Assembly: GCF_000687455.2 (NCBI RefSeq)
Contig: NZ_JGVW01000022.1
Coordinates: 48,745-112,744, forward strand
Direction of reading: 5' to 3'
From: Burkholderia sp. lig30
GTDB lineage: Bacteria > Pseudomonadota > Gammaproteobacteria > Burkholderiales > Burkholderiaceae
DNA length: 64,000 nt
The notes beneath the pieces were generated by a model. The model had not been told where the DNA came from. It saw only the letters and a program-made list of their open reading frames with translations, and did not search any database. Positions 22,960 to 32,924 of this stretch are shown here, piece by piece (position 1 is the first letter of the stretch; every line of letters begins with the position of its first letter). A program made the translations under genes and the position numbers.

Positions 22960-24813
22960 ATGTCCTCGCTGCATCCCACCCTGGCGAAAGTCACCGCTCG
23001 CGTGATCGCGCGCAGCCAGTCGACCCGTTCCGCGTACCTCCAGCGCATCGACCACGCGCAGGGCCGCTTCCCGGCGCGCGGCGCGCTGTCGTGCGCGAAT
23101 CTCGCACACGGCTTCGCGGGCCTCGAAGGCAACGACAAGCTCGCGATCAAGGCGATCCGCCAGCCGAACATCGGCATCGTGTCCGCATACAACGAGATGC
23201 TGTCCGCGCACGCGCCGTACAAGGATTTCCCGGACATCATCAAGGCCGCCGCGCGCGGGCACGGCGGCGTCGCGCAGTTCGCGGGCGGCGTGCCGGCGAT
23301 GTGCGACGGCATCACGCAGGGCAACGCGGGGATGGAGCTGTCGCTGTTCTCGCGCGAGGTGATCGCGATGAGCACCGCGGTCGCGCTCACGCACAACATG
23401 TTCGACGCGGCGCTCTGTCTCGGCATCTGCGACAAGATCGTCCCCGGCCTGCTGATCGGCGCGCTGCAGTTCGGCCACCTGCCGACGATCTTCGTGCCGG
23501 CCGGCCCGATGACGAGCGGCCTGTCGAACGACGACAAGGCGAAGATCCGCCAGCAGTTCGCGACCGGCCAGGTCGGCCGCGACGCGCTGCTCGAGGCCGA
23601 GTCGGCCGCGTATCACGGCCACGGCACCTGCACGTTCTACGGCACCGCGAACAGCAACCAGATGCTGATGGAGCTGATGGGCCTGCACCTGCCCGGCTCG
23701 GCGTTCGTCCATCCGCACACGCCGCTGCGCGACGCGCTGACGGCCGAGGCCGCGCGGCGCGTGCTCGACCTCACCGTCGAGCGCGGCAACTACACGCCGA
23801 TCGGCCATGTGATCGACGAGAAGGCGATCGTCAACGGCATCGTCGCGCTGCTCGCGACGGGCGGCTCGACGAACCACACGCTGCACCTCGTCGCGATCGC
23901 GCGCGCGGCCGGCATCCTGATCGACTGGGACGATTTCGACGAACTGTCCGCCGCGGTGCCGTTGCTCGCGAAGATCTATCCGAACGGCAAGGCGGACGTG
24001 AACCATTTCCATGCGGCGGGCGGCATCGCGTTCCTGGTACGCAACCTGCTCGAGGGCGGGCTGCTGCACGAGGACGTGACGACCGTCGCCGGTCGCGGCC
24101 TGTCGCACTACACGAAGGAGCCGAAGCTGATCGACGGCAAGCTGACGTGGGTCGACGGCGCCGCCGAAAGCCACGACGCGAACGTGCTGCGCGGCATCCG
24201 CGAGCCATTCCAGCCGGACGGCGGCCTGCGCCTGATGCAGGGCCGGCTCGGCCGCGGCGTGATCAAGATTTCGGCGGTTGCGCCCGAGCATCGCACGGTG
24301 AAGGCGGGTGCGATCGTGTTCGATTCGCAGGAAGCGGTGCAGGAAGCGTTCGACCGCGGCGAGCTGAAGCGCGACTTCGTCGCGGTGGTGCGCTTCCAGG
24401 GCGCGCGCGCGAACGGCATGCCCGAGCTGCATCGCCTGACGCCGCTGCTCGGCGTGCTGCAGGATCAGGGCTTTCACGTTGCGCTGGTGACGGACGGCCG
24501 CATGTCGGGTGCGTCGGGCAAGGTGCCGGCCGTGATCCACGTGTCGCCGGAGGCGCTGCTGAGCGGGCCGCTCGGCAAGATCCGCACCGGCGACACGATC
24601 GTGATCGACGCGCAGGCGGGCGTGCTCGACGTCGAGATCGACGACGCGCAGTGGCAGGCGCGCGAGGTCGCGCTGCCGCTCCATCAGGCCGACAACGAAG
24701 CGGGTTTCGGCCGCGAGCTGTTCGGCGTGTTCCGTGCGGCGGCGGCACCGGCGGAGCAGGGCGCATCCGTTTTCGGCGCGCTGGCCGGCGAAGCCGCTCG
24801 TGCAACCGTATAA
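22960..24813 (+). CDS. edd: 6-phosphogluconate dehydratase
   Basis: 617 residues from the ATG at 22960, with GGAG 7 bases upstream; an upstream in-frame start at 22924 has no site. IlvD/Edd family features: [60 protein letters not shown] (Fe-S ligand Cys in MCDG), [27 protein letters not shown] (second ligand Cys) and [23 protein letters not shown]. It makes 2-keto-3-deoxy-6-phosphogluconate in the Entner-Doudoroff route. eda follows after 33 bases. Confidence 0.97.
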   Translation: MSSLHPTLAKVTARVIARSQSTRSAYLQRIDHAQGRFPARGALSCANLAHGFAGLEGNDKLAIKAIRQPNIGIVSAYNEMLSAHAPYKDFPDIIKAAARGHGGVAQFAGGVPAMCDGITQGNAGMELSLFSREVIAMSTAVALTHNMFDAALCLGICDKIVPGLLIGALQFGHLPTIFVPAGPMTSGLSNDDKAKIRQQFATGQVGRDALLEAESAAYHGHGTCTFYGTANSNQMLMELMGLHLPGSAFVHPHTPLRDALTAEAARRVLDLTVERGNYTPIGHVIDEKAIVNGIVALLATGGSTNHTLHLVAIARAAGILIDWDDFDELSAAVPLLAKIYPNGKADVNHFHAAGGIAFLVRNLLEGGLLHEDVTTVAGRGLSHYTKEPKLIDGKLTWVDGAAESHDANVLRGIREPFQPDGGLRLMQGRLGRGVIKISAVAPEHRTVKAGAIVFDSQEAVQEAFDRGELKRDFVAVVRFQGARANGMPELHRLTPLLGVLQDQGFHVALVTDGRMSGASGKVPAVIHVSPEALLSGPLGKIRTGDTIVIDAQAGVLDVEIDDAQWQAREVALPLHQADNEAGFGRELFGVFRAAAAPAEQGASVFGALAGEAARATV

Positions 24814-24846
24814 CCAGTAAGCAGTAAGGAGTAAGGAGTCTTATCG

Positions 24847-25473
24847 ATGAAGACGATTGGCGAAATCGTGAAGCTCGGCCCGGTGATTCCGGTGCTCGCA
24901 TTCGACTCGGCCGAGCAGGGCGAGCACGTGTCGCGCGCGCTGCACGCGGGCGGCGTGAAAGTGCTCGAAATCACGTTGCGCACCGGCGCGGGCCTCGCGG
25001 CGATCGAACGCGCGAGCGGGCTCGCGGACGACATCGTCGTCGGCGTCGGCACGATCACGAAGCCCGAGCACTGCGCGCAGGCGAAGAAGGCGGGCGCGCA
25101 ATTCGGCGTGTCGCCCGGCCTGACCAAAGACCTGCACCTTGCCGCGCAGGACGCGGGCCTGCCGCTGCTGCCCGGCGTGATGACGCCGAGCGACATCATC
25201 CAGGCGCTTGAGTTCGGCTACGAGATCGTCAAGTTCTTCCCGGCCCAGCAGGCGGGCGGCGTGCCGATGCTGCAGGCATTCCACGGCCCGTTCCCGAACC
25301 TGCGCTTCTGCCCGACGGGCGGCATCACGGCCGAGACCGCGCCGAATTTCCTGAAGCTGCCGAACGTCGTGTGCGTCGGCGGCTCCTGGCTGACGCCGAA
25401 GGCCGTGCTCGCCGCCGGGGACTGGGCCGAAGTCACGCGCCTCGCGCAAGCGGCGAGCCAACTGCCGCGCTGA
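24847..25473 (+). CDS. eda: 2-keto-3-deoxy-6-phosphogluconate aldolase
   Basis: 208 residues. Family motifs: PVIPVLAFDSAEQGEHVSRALHAGGVKVLEITLRTGAGLAAI, VGVGTI, SPGLTKDL, LPGVMTPSDIIQALEFGYEIVKFFPA (Schiff-base Lys in VKFFPA) and RFCPTGGI. It splits KDPG into pyruvate and glyceraldehyde-3-phosphate. The edd-eda spacer contains a small direct repeat (AGTAAGGAGTAAGGAGT) that presents two overlapping ribosome-site-like GGAG motifs. Confidence 0.97.
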   Translation: MKTIGEIVKLGPVIPVLAFDSAEQGEHVSRALHAGGVKVLEITLRTGAGLAAIERASGLADDIVVGVGTITKPEHCAQAKKAGAQFGVSPGLTKDLHLAAQDAGLPLLPGVMTPSDIIQALEFGYEIVKFFPAQQAGGVPMLQAFHGPFPNLRFCPTGGITAETAPNFLKLPNVVCVGGSWLTPKAVLAAGDWAEVTRLAQAASQLPR

Positions 25474-25480
25474 ACATGGC

Positions 25481-25508
25481 GGCGCGCCATGCCGGCGCGC
25501 CCCTTTTT
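25481..25508 (+). terminator. terminator after eda
   Basis: GGCGCGCC (25481-25488) pairs with GGCGCGCC (25494-25501), ATGCC loop, then CCTTTTT. Confidence 0.75.
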
Positions 25509-25549
25509 GCATACGCTTAGTACTTGTTTCCTAAGGGTTTTTGCTTATG

Positions 25550-25588
25550 GAACCGGTTCTATCGCTTGGCGGTAAAGATAAGTAGAAT
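25550..25588 (+). promoter_or_regulatory. putative LacI-type operator and -10 of the gluconate permease operon
   Basis: GAACCGGTTC (25550-25559) is a perfect 10-base palindrome with a central CG, the pattern of LacI-family operators. A TAGAAT (25583-25588) downstream may be the -10. No LacI regulator gene lies in the window, so the binding protein is unknown. Confidence 0.45.
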
Positions 25589-25693
25589 TTAGCGTTCTCG
25601 CAGCGGCGGCATGCCGCTGTTTCGGAGACCTGCACACTCGGGCATGCTGTCGTCAATCCGCCCGTCTCGAATAATCCCAAGGAGGAGTGCCAC

Positions 25694-27055
25694 ATGGAGG
25701 CCGTCCAGGGCAGCATGCTGCTCATCTATACCGTGATCGCGATCGTCGCGCTGATCGTGATGATCGCGCGCTTCAAGATTTATCCGTTTCTGGTCCTGAT
25801 CATCGTGTCGCTCGGTCTCGGCCTCGTGGTCGGCATGCCGATGGACAAGATCGTCAAGTCGTTCGAGACGGGTAACGGCAACACGCTCGGCCATATCGCG
25901 ATCGTCGTCGGCCTCGGCACGATGCTCGGCAAGATGATGGCCGAGTCGGGCGGCGCGGAGCGCATCGCGACGACGCTGATCGACTGGTTCGGCGAGAAGA
26001 ACATTCACTGGGCGATGATGTTCGTCGCGATCATCGTCGGCCTGCCGGTGTTCTTCGAAGTCGGCTTCGTGCTGCTGATCCCGATCGCGTTCAACGTCGC
26101 GAAGCGCACCGGCAAGTCGCTCCTCGTCGTCGGCCTGCCGATGGTGGCGGGCCTGTCGGTCGTGCACGGCCTGATCCCGCCGCACCCGGCCGCGCTGCTC
26201 GCGGTGCAGCAGTATGGCGCCGACATCGGCAAGACGATCGCGTTCGGCCTGATCGTCGGCGTGCCGACCGCGATCATCGCGGGCCCGCTGTTCGCGCTCG
26301 TGATCTCCCGCTACGTGAAGCTGCCGGAAAACAACCCGCTCGCCGCGCAATTCGTCGAGTCGCACACGGAAGGCGCGAAGCGTGCGCTGCCGGGCTTCGG
26401 CATCACGCTGTTCACGATCCTGCTGCCGGTGGCGCTGATGCTGGTCGGCAGCTGGGCCGACCTGATCTTCGCGCCGAAGACGCTGGCGAACAACCTGCTG
26501 CGTTTCGCAGGCAACTCGGACGTCGCGCTGCTGATCGCCGTGCTGGTGAGCTTCTTCACGTTCGGCAAGCTGCAAGGCTTCAATCGCGACCAGATCCAGA
26601 AGTTCTGCGGCGAATGCCTGGCGCCGATCGCGGGGATTACGCTGATCGTCGGCGCGGGCGGCGGCTTCGGCGGTATCCTGCGTGACAGCGGCATCTCGCA
26701 GCAGATCGTGCATACGGCCACGCATGCGCATCTGTCCCCGCTGCTGCTCGGCTGGTTCGTCGCGGCGCTGATCCGCCTCGCGACGGGCTCGGCGACGGTC
26801 GCGATGACGACGGCATGCGGCATCGTCGCACCGATCGCGGCGGCGTCGGGCGCGGCGGTCAAGCCGGAGCTGCTGGTGCTCGCGACGGGGTCGGGTTCGC
26901 TGATCTTCTCGCACGTCAACGACGGCGGCTTCTGGCTGATCAAGGAATATTTCGGGATGACGGTCGGTCAGACGTTCAAGACGTGGACGTTGCTCGAAAC
27001 GATCATCTCGCTGCTCGGCCTGACGTTTACGTTGCTGCTGAGCGTGGTTCTGTAA
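25694..27055 (+). CDS. gluconate:H+ symporter, GntP family
   Basis: 453 residues with a near-consensus AAGGAGGAG site. It is very hydrophobic, about 12-14 membrane segments. GntP features: FKIYPFLVLIIVSLGLGLVVGMPMDKIVKSFETGNGNTLGHIAIVVGLGTMLGKMMAESGGAERIA, GLPVFFEVGFVLLIPIAFNVAKRTG, VHGLIPPHPAALLAV and GSGSLIFSHVNDGGFWLIKEYFGM. It imports gluconate, which gntK 13 bases downstream phosphorylates for Edd. GntT, GntU and GntP paralogues cannot be separated by eye; other sugar acids are possible. Confidence 0.9.
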   Translation: MEAVQGSMLLIYTVIAIVALIVMIARFKIYPFLVLIIVSLGLGLVVGMPMDKIVKSFETGNGNTLGHIAIVVGLGTMLGKMMAESGGAERIATTLIDWFGEKNIHWAMMFVAIIVGLPVFFEVGFVLLIPIAFNVAKRTGKSLLVVGLPMVAGLSVVHGLIPPHPAALLAVQQYGADIGKTIAFGLIVGVPTAIIAGPLFALVISRYVKLPENNPLAAQFVESHTEGAKRALPGFGITLFTILLPVALMLVGSWADLIFAPKTLANNLLRFAGNSDVALLIAVLVSFFTFGKLQGFNRDQIQKFCGECLAPIAGITLIVGAGGGFGGILRDSGISQQIVHTATHAHLSPLLLGWFVAALIRLATGSATVAMTTACGIVAPIAAASGAAVKPELLVLATGSGSLIFSHVNDGGFWLIKEYFGMTVGQTFKTWTLLETIISLLGLTFTLLLSVVL

Positions 27056-27065
27056 CAAGGGGTAG

Positions 27066-28289
27066 TCAATGATTCTGATCGCAATGGGCGTGTCGGGCGC
27101 GGGCAAGTCGCGGATCGGCGAGATGCTGGCGGAGCGCCTGTCGTGCACCTATACCGACGGCGATGCGTTTCACAGCGCCGCCAACAAGGACAAGATGCAT
27201 CGCGGCATTCCGCTGACCGACGAAGATCGCTGGCCGTGGCTGAATGCGATCCGCGCGGCCATCGAGGAGAAGCGGCGCGCGGGCGAGACGGCGGTGTTTA
27301 CGTGCTCGTCGCTCAAGCGCGCGTACCGCGACGTCCTGCGCGGCAACGACACCGACGTGCGATTCGTGTACCTGAAGGGTTCGTTCGAGGTGCTGCACGA
27401 ACGCCTGAAGACCCGCACCGGCCATTTCTTCGATCCGTCGCTGCTGCAGAGCCAGCTCGACACGCTCGAGGCGCCGGGCCCGGACGAGGCGATCGAAGTC
27501 AGCATCGAATTGACGCCGGAGCAGATCGTCGATCGGGTGGTGCAGACGATCGGCGCCGCGCCGCGGCGCTGAGCGCGGCTTGCCGCCATCGACCGGCCAG
27601 GGGCGCCCGATCGGGCGCCCTTGTTCATTGTTGCGCCGGCGGGCGGGCTGCGCGGCCTGGTGCGCGATGCCGTCGAGCAGGATGTCCAGCATCGTGTCGT
27701 GGACGGCCGCCGGATCGAGCTGCCCGTAGAGCGGCGCCGCGGCTCGCACGAGCGGATGCCCGGCCTCGGACAGCGCCTCCATCTCGGCCAGCTCGACCTC
27801 GTTCGCCGGCCGTGTCAGCCCGCCGACTTCCGCGGCCGCGAGGCCGATCACGCTCGCGTACCAGCCGACGCACACGCACGGCAGCATGGTGCGCGCGATG
27901 CCGGCGTCGAGCAGCGCGCGATGCACGGTCTCGACGTGCTCGAGATCGGCCGGCCCGGTGCTGACGTAGCGTTGCAGCAGGCCGAACGCATTCGGATGCG
28001 CGAGCGCGAGCATGCGGTACTGGCGCGCCAGTTCGCGCAGGCGCGTGGGCCACGGCAGGGTTTCGTCGACCCGCGTCAGCGAACGCGACAGCGCGTTCGC
28101 CATCGCGCGGCTCAAGCCTTCCTTCGACTTGAAGTGGTAGAGGACGCTCATCGGATCGCAGCCGATCGTCTGCGCGAGCTTGCGCACGCTGAACGCGGTT
28201 TCGCCGACCTCTTCGAGCAGCGCGAGCGCCGCCGCAACGATGGTGTCTTTCGCGAGGCCGCGCGGGCCCTGGGCCGGTTTTTCCTTCAT
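27066..28289 (-). CDS. TetR family transcriptional regulator; frame lacks a stop until the gntK start
   Basis: From the ATG at 28289 (a GTG at 28298 is possible) the first ~215 codons encode a TetR protein. The helix-turn-helix is at residues ~10-57 (LAKDTIVAAALALLEEVGETAFSVRKLAQTIGCDPMSVLYHFKSKEGL), followed by a TetR C-terminal-type domain ending ...MLDILLDGIAHQAAQPARR, near 27640. The frame then stays open for ~190 more codons antisense to gntK and stops at 27066, directly beside its start codon. TetR proteins are usually 190-225 residues, so the tail is probably meaningless and the natural stop lost by a frameshift: one frame over, a TGA at ~27625 would end it. The likely target is the FAD oxidoreductase opposite. 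Confidence 0.65.
   Translation of the reverse strand: MKEKPAQGPRGLAKDTIVAAALALLEEVGETAFSVRKLAQTIGCDPMSVLYHFKSKEGLSRAMANALSRSLTRVDETLPWPTRLRELARQYRMLALAHPNAFGLLQRYVSTGPADLEHVETVHRALLDAGIARTMLPCVCVGWYASVIGLAAAEVGGLTRPANEVELAEMEALSEAGHPLVRAAAPLYGQLDPAAVHDTMLDILLDGIAHQAAQPARRRNNEQGRPIGRPWPVDGGKPRSAPRRGADRLHHPIDDLLRRQFDADFDRLVRARRLERVELALQQRRIEEMAGAGLQAFVQHLERTLQVHESHVGVVAAQDVAVRALERRARKHRRLARAPLLLDGRADRIQPRPAIFVGQRNAAMHLVLVGGAVKRIAVGIGARQALRQHLADPRLARARHAHCDQNH
27069..27572 (+). CDS. gntK: gluconokinase
   Basis: 167 residues. P-loop MGVSGAGKSRIGEMLAERL at the N-terminus, DGDAFHSAANKDKMHRGIPLTDEDRWPWLNAI, CSSLKRAYRDVLRG, and FDPSLLQSQLDTLE..P toward the end, all typical of GntK. It phosphorylates gluconate to 6-phosphogluconate. 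It is coupled to the permease (13-base gap) and followed by a hairpin terminator. A TetR-like frame runs antisense across its whole length. Confidence 0.95.
   Translation: MILIAMGVSGAGKSRIGEMLAERLSCTYTDGDAFHSAANKDKMHRGIPLTDEDRWPWLNAIRAAIEEKRRAGETAVFTCSSLKRAYRDVLRGNDTDVRFVYLKGSFEVLHERLKTRTGHFFDPSLLQSQLDTLEAPGPDEAIEVSIELTPEQIVDRVVQTIGAAPRR
27601..27625 (+). terminator. terminator after gntK
   Basis: GGGCGCCC-GATC-GGGCGCCC (27601-27620) followed by TTGTT. The T-tract is short. Confidence 0.6.
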
Positions 28290-28352
28290 GTATGGCACTC
28301 GGTCGGGCGCACCGCCTGGCGGCGCCCGGGTATGTAAGCTTGACGAAAGCGT

Positions 28353-28388
28353 ATTCTACACTGTAGAATTATTTCTGCGGTGTAGAAA
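28353..28388. promoter_or_regulatory. tandem TetR-type operator
   Basis: ATTCTACA-C-TGTAGAAT (28353-28369) is a perfect 17-base palindrome. A second, imperfect copy (ATTTCTGC-GG-TGTAGAAAT) follows at 28370-28388, so TGTAGAA recurs 19 bases apart. It lies between the divergent TetR gene and the FAD oxidoreductase. Confidence 0.65.
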
Positions 28389-28575
28389 TTGGGTGTCCCG
28401 GCCATTTGTCTTCGTGCGTCAGCACATGCCGGGAACCAGGCGGGCCGAACGCGTCCGCCGACAACACGGGCCATCGCGCCCCTCTCTCGTTGAACACCCA
28501 AGTGGAACCGGCTGCCCCACCCGCGATGCCGTGTCGGCAAATCGACAGGCGGCCCAAGACCATGCGAGTGCAAAC

Positions 28576-29988
28576 ATGACTTTGACCCAACCCCGGATTC
28601 AGGACGCGTCCCGCTTCGAACAAACGCAACTGAACATCGAGAAAGACAACTGGAATTGGTGCGATCCGTCCCGCTATGACGGCGAGCGTCCGGCGAACTA
28701 CTACGAGGCATCGCTGACGCCGTGGCAGAACAGCGCGCCGCTCGCCCGCGACGCGGCATGCGACGTGCTCGTGATCGGCGGCGGCCTGCTCGGCGCATCG
28801 GCGGCGCTGCATCTCGCGGAGGCGGGCGTCGACACGATCCTCGTCGACAAGCACCACATCGGCTCCGCGGCGTCGGGCCGCAACGGCGGCCAGCTCACGC
28901 CGGGCCTCGCGCGCTGGGAAGCGGCGGACATGATCGAGCACCTGTCGCACGACGACGCGAAGCGTCTGTGGCGTTTCGCGTCGGCCGAGTCGATGGACCT
29001 GATCGACGCGATCGGCGCGCGCTATGCGCTGGATCTCGACCGCAAGCGCGGCCACATCACCGCGACGGTTCACCCCGGCCATACGAGCGCGCTGCTCGAT
29101 GGCGCGGATGCGCGCCGCAGCCTCGGCGACCCGAGCGTGACGCTCGTCGGCAAGCATCAACTGCAGGAATACGTACGATCGGGCCTGTATCACGGCGCCG
29201 CGATCGATGCGATGGGCGGCCAGATCCATCCGCTCGCGCTGGTGCGCGGCCTCGTCCATGGCTTCCGGATGAACGGCGGCGAACTGTACGAGGGCACCGA
29301 AGTGCTCGAGATCGAGGAAACGCCGCATGGCGTGGTCGCGACGACGCCGGGCGGCACGATCACGGCCCGCAAGGGTGTCGTGCTCGCGCTGCACAACGCG
29401 ACCTTCAGGCTGCTCGACGACGGCGGCGCGACGACCGTGCCGTTCTTCACCTACGTGAGCGTGACCGCGCCGCTGACGGAGGACGTCGCGACGCTGATGC
29501 CGGCCGGCATGCCGGTCTACGACACGCAGTTCCAGATCGACTACTACCGTCCGGTGCGCGGCAACCGCCTGCTGTTCGGCGGGCAGGGCACCGGCACCTG
29601 CTGGGCGCGGCCCGACGTCAACGCGTATCTGCTCGACCGCCTGAACACGGTGTTCCCGAAGTACGGCCAGTTCGCGCTGGATTACTGCTGGAGCGGCGTC
29701 AGCGACTTCACGCTGAACGGCGCGACCGACAGCCGCAAGACCGAGGGCAACGTGCCGGTGTACATGGTGCAGGGCTGGAGCGGCCACGGCGTTGCGCAGA
29801 CGGTGCGGATCGGCAAGGCGATCTGCGACGATTTCATCGGGCGCAACGACGATTTCTCGATGCTGACCGGCATCGACCATCGCGAGATTCCGCTCGGCCG
29901 CCAGCTGTCGCCGATCGCGATTCCGGCCGCGAAGGCGGCGATGAGCGTGATGAGCGCGATCAATCCGGGCAAGATGATCTCGTTCTGA
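28576..29988 (+). CDS. FAD-dependent oxidoreductase, PuuB-like (gamma-glutamylputrescine oxidase family)
   Basis: 470 residues from the ATG at 28576; an open frame further upstream is non-coding. N-terminal WNWCDPSRYDGERPANYYEASL is typical of PuuB/OrdL proteins. The dinucleotide fold follows: CDVLVIGGGLLGASAALHLAEAGVDTILVDKHHIGSAASGRNGGQLTPGL (about residues 56-106, DAO family). The C-terminus has the FAD contact WSGVSDFTLNG and YMVQGWSGHGVAQTVRIGKAI. It probably oxidises an amine or amino-acid derivative to an aldehyde, producing H2O2. No puuA, puuC or puuD gene is nearby, so the substrate is open. The divergent TetR gene probably regulates it. Confidence 0.85.
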   Translation: MTLTQPRIQDASRFEQTQLNIEKDNWNWCDPSRYDGERPANYYEASLTPWQNSAPLARDAACDVLVIGGGLLGASAALHLAEAGVDTILVDKHHIGSAASGRNGGQLTPGLARWEAADMIEHLSHDDAKRLWRFASAESMDLIDAIGARYALDLDRKRGHITATVHPGHTSALLDGADARRSLGDPSVTLVGKHQLQEYVRSGLYHGAAIDAMGGQIHPLALVRGLVHGFRMNGGELYEGTEVLEIEETPHGVVATTPGGTITARKGVVLALHNATFRLLDDGGATTVPFFTYVSVTAPLTEDVATLMPAGMPVYDTQFQIDYYRPVRGNRLLFGGQGTGTCWARPDVNAYLLDRLNTVFPKYGQFALDYCWSGVSDFTLNGATDSRKTEGNVPVYMVQGWSGHGVAQTVRIGKAICDDFIGRNDDFSMLTGIDHREIPLGRQLSPIAIPAAKAAMSVMSAINPGKMISF

Positions 29989-30023
29989 CGATCGACCGGT
30001 GCGAGAGCGCCGGCCCAAACGAC

Positions 30024-30055
30024 AACGCCCGATGCGGAGGTCCGCATCGGGCGTT
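30024..30055. terminator. bidirectional terminator between convergent PuuB-like gene and purB
   Basis: AACGCCCGATGCGG (30024-30037) pairs perfectly over 14 bp with CCGCATCGGGCGTT (30042-30055) around an AGGT loop. The terminal AA/TT could give short U-tracts on either strand. Confidence 0.7.
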
Positions 30056-30114
30056 CTGCATTGCGCGGCAGACCGGCATTCGGCCGGCCGCCGCGCGAGG
30101 CGCCGCGGGCCGCG

Positions 30115-31677
<1,563 letters not shown>

Positions 31678-31768
31678 CTATGCACGGCCGTGCGGCGCAA
31701 CGCGCGGCGCGTGCGCGCCGGTAAAATGCGGGCTTCTACCCGACCGGCGCTCGCCGCGCCATGCCCGC

Positions 31769-32719
31769 ATGGAACTGAAATGGCTCGAAGACTTCGTCTC
31801 GCTCGCGGAGACGCGCAGCTTTAGCCGGTCCGCCGAATTGCGGCACGTGTCGCAGCCGGCGTTCTCGCGGCGCATCCAGGCGCTCGAGGCGTGGCTCGCG
31901 ACCGAACTGATCGATCGTTCCGTGTATCCGACCCGGCTCACCCAGGCGGGGCAGATCTTCTACGAGCAGGCGCTCGCGATGCTGTCGCAGGCGCACGAGG
32001 CGCGCACGCTGCTGCGGGGCCATGTCGGCGCGCCGGTGCCGACCATCGAGTTCGCGGTGCCGCACACGCTGTCGCTCACCTATTTCCCCCGCTGGCTGCA
32101 GCGGATCGAGGCCAAGATGGGGCGGGTGCATACGCGGCTGCGCGCGCTGAACGTGCACGACGCGGTGCTGTCGCTCGTCGAGGGCGGCTGCGACCTCGTG
32201 ATGGGCTATCACCATCCGAGCCACCCGGTCGCGCTCGATCCGGCCCGTTACGACATGCTGACGCTCGGCACCGAGCCGATCAGCCCGTTCTCCGTTCCCG
32301 CGCGCGCGGGACGGCCGCGCTACACGCTGCCGGGCACGGCCGACGCCCGCGTCCCGTACCTGTCGTATACGCCGAACGCGTATCTCGGCCGCATGACCGA
32401 GGTGATCATCGCGAATGCGCCGATGCCGCTGTTCCTCGACAAGGTGTACGAGACCGACATGGCCGAAGGCCTGAAGGCGATGGCGCTGGCGGGGCACGGC
32501 ATCGCGTTCCTGCCGCACAGCGCGGCCGAGGACGCGGTCGCGGGCGGCCGCCTGATCCGGCTCGACCGCGTGGCACGCGGCGGCGTGCATCCGTTCACGC
32601 TGACGATGGACATCCGGCTGTACTGCGACAAGGTCGCGTTGCAGGGCAAGGAGCCGCGACAACAGCTGGTGCGCACGCTGTGGGACGCGGTGCGCGACGA
32701 GCTGCGCGACGCGGGCTAG
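31769..32719 (+). CDS. LysR family transcriptional regulator, HypT (YjiE)-like
   Basis: 316 residues. N-terminal LysR helix-turn-helix (LKWLEDFVSLAETRSFSRSAELRHVSQPAFSRRIQALEAWLATELIDRSVYPTRLTQAG, residues 3-60), then a periplasmic-binding-protein-like effector domain (EFAVPHTLSLTYFPRWLQRIE, AMALAGHGIAFLPHSAAEDAV). The LEDFVSLAETRSFSRSAELRHVSQ start and the PHTLSLTYFP segment resemble E. coli HypT, the hypochlorite-responsive regulator. It is read alone, divergent from purB. A hypochlorite role is inference only. Confidence 0.8.
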   Translation: MELKWLEDFVSLAETRSFSRSAELRHVSQPAFSRRIQALEAWLATELIDRSVYPTRLTQAGQIFYEQALAMLSQAHEARTLLRGHVGAPVPTIEFAVPHTLSLTYFPRWLQRIEAKMGRVHTRLRALNVHDAVLSLVEGGCDLVMGYHHPSHPVALDPARYDMLTLGTEPISPFSVPARAGRPRYTLPGTADARVPYLSYTPNAYLGRMTEVIIANAPMPLFLDKVYETDMAEGLKAMALAGHGIAFLPHSAAEDAVAGGRLIRLDRVARGGVHPFTLTMDIRLYCDKVALQGKEPRQQLVRTLWDAVRDELRDAG

Positions 32720-32810
32720 CGGCTGCGATCGGAGCAAACCGGCGCCCGCGCGATTTTCCGGCGCACAATGCCCGGCCGATTGCGGTCGTTGCCGAGCGGA
32801 TTCCACGGTT

Positions 32811-32840
32811 TTTCGTGCAGAAGCCCGATCATGCACGAAA
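32811..32840. repeat. inverted repeat upstream of gdhA, candidate operator
   Basis: TTTCGTGCA (32811-32819) and TGCACGAAA (32832-32840) form a perfect 9-base inverted repeat with a 12-base spacer. It lies about 26 bases upstream of a putative gdhA -35. No T-run follows, so it is more like a binding site than a terminator of the LysR gene. Confidence 0.45.
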
Positions 32841-32865
32841 CGCATAATCGAATAAGCAAACGGCA

Positions 32866-32895
32866 TTGGATTTAAAAAACGGCTTTTTCGACAAT
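32866..32895 (+). promoter_or_regulatory. putative gdhA promoter
   Basis: TTGGAT (32866-32871), 18-base A/T-rich spacer, GACAAT (32890-32895). The local A/T richness stands out from the surroundings. Confidence 0.45.
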
Positions 32896-32924
32896 GTGCG
32901 CATTCGTTGACCGTTGGAGAATTC

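Noticed and set aside
24818..24838. Short tandem AGTAAGGAGTAAGGAGT before eda as a repeat locus
   Set aside because: Only about two copies; it is better explained as a duplicated ribosome binding site.
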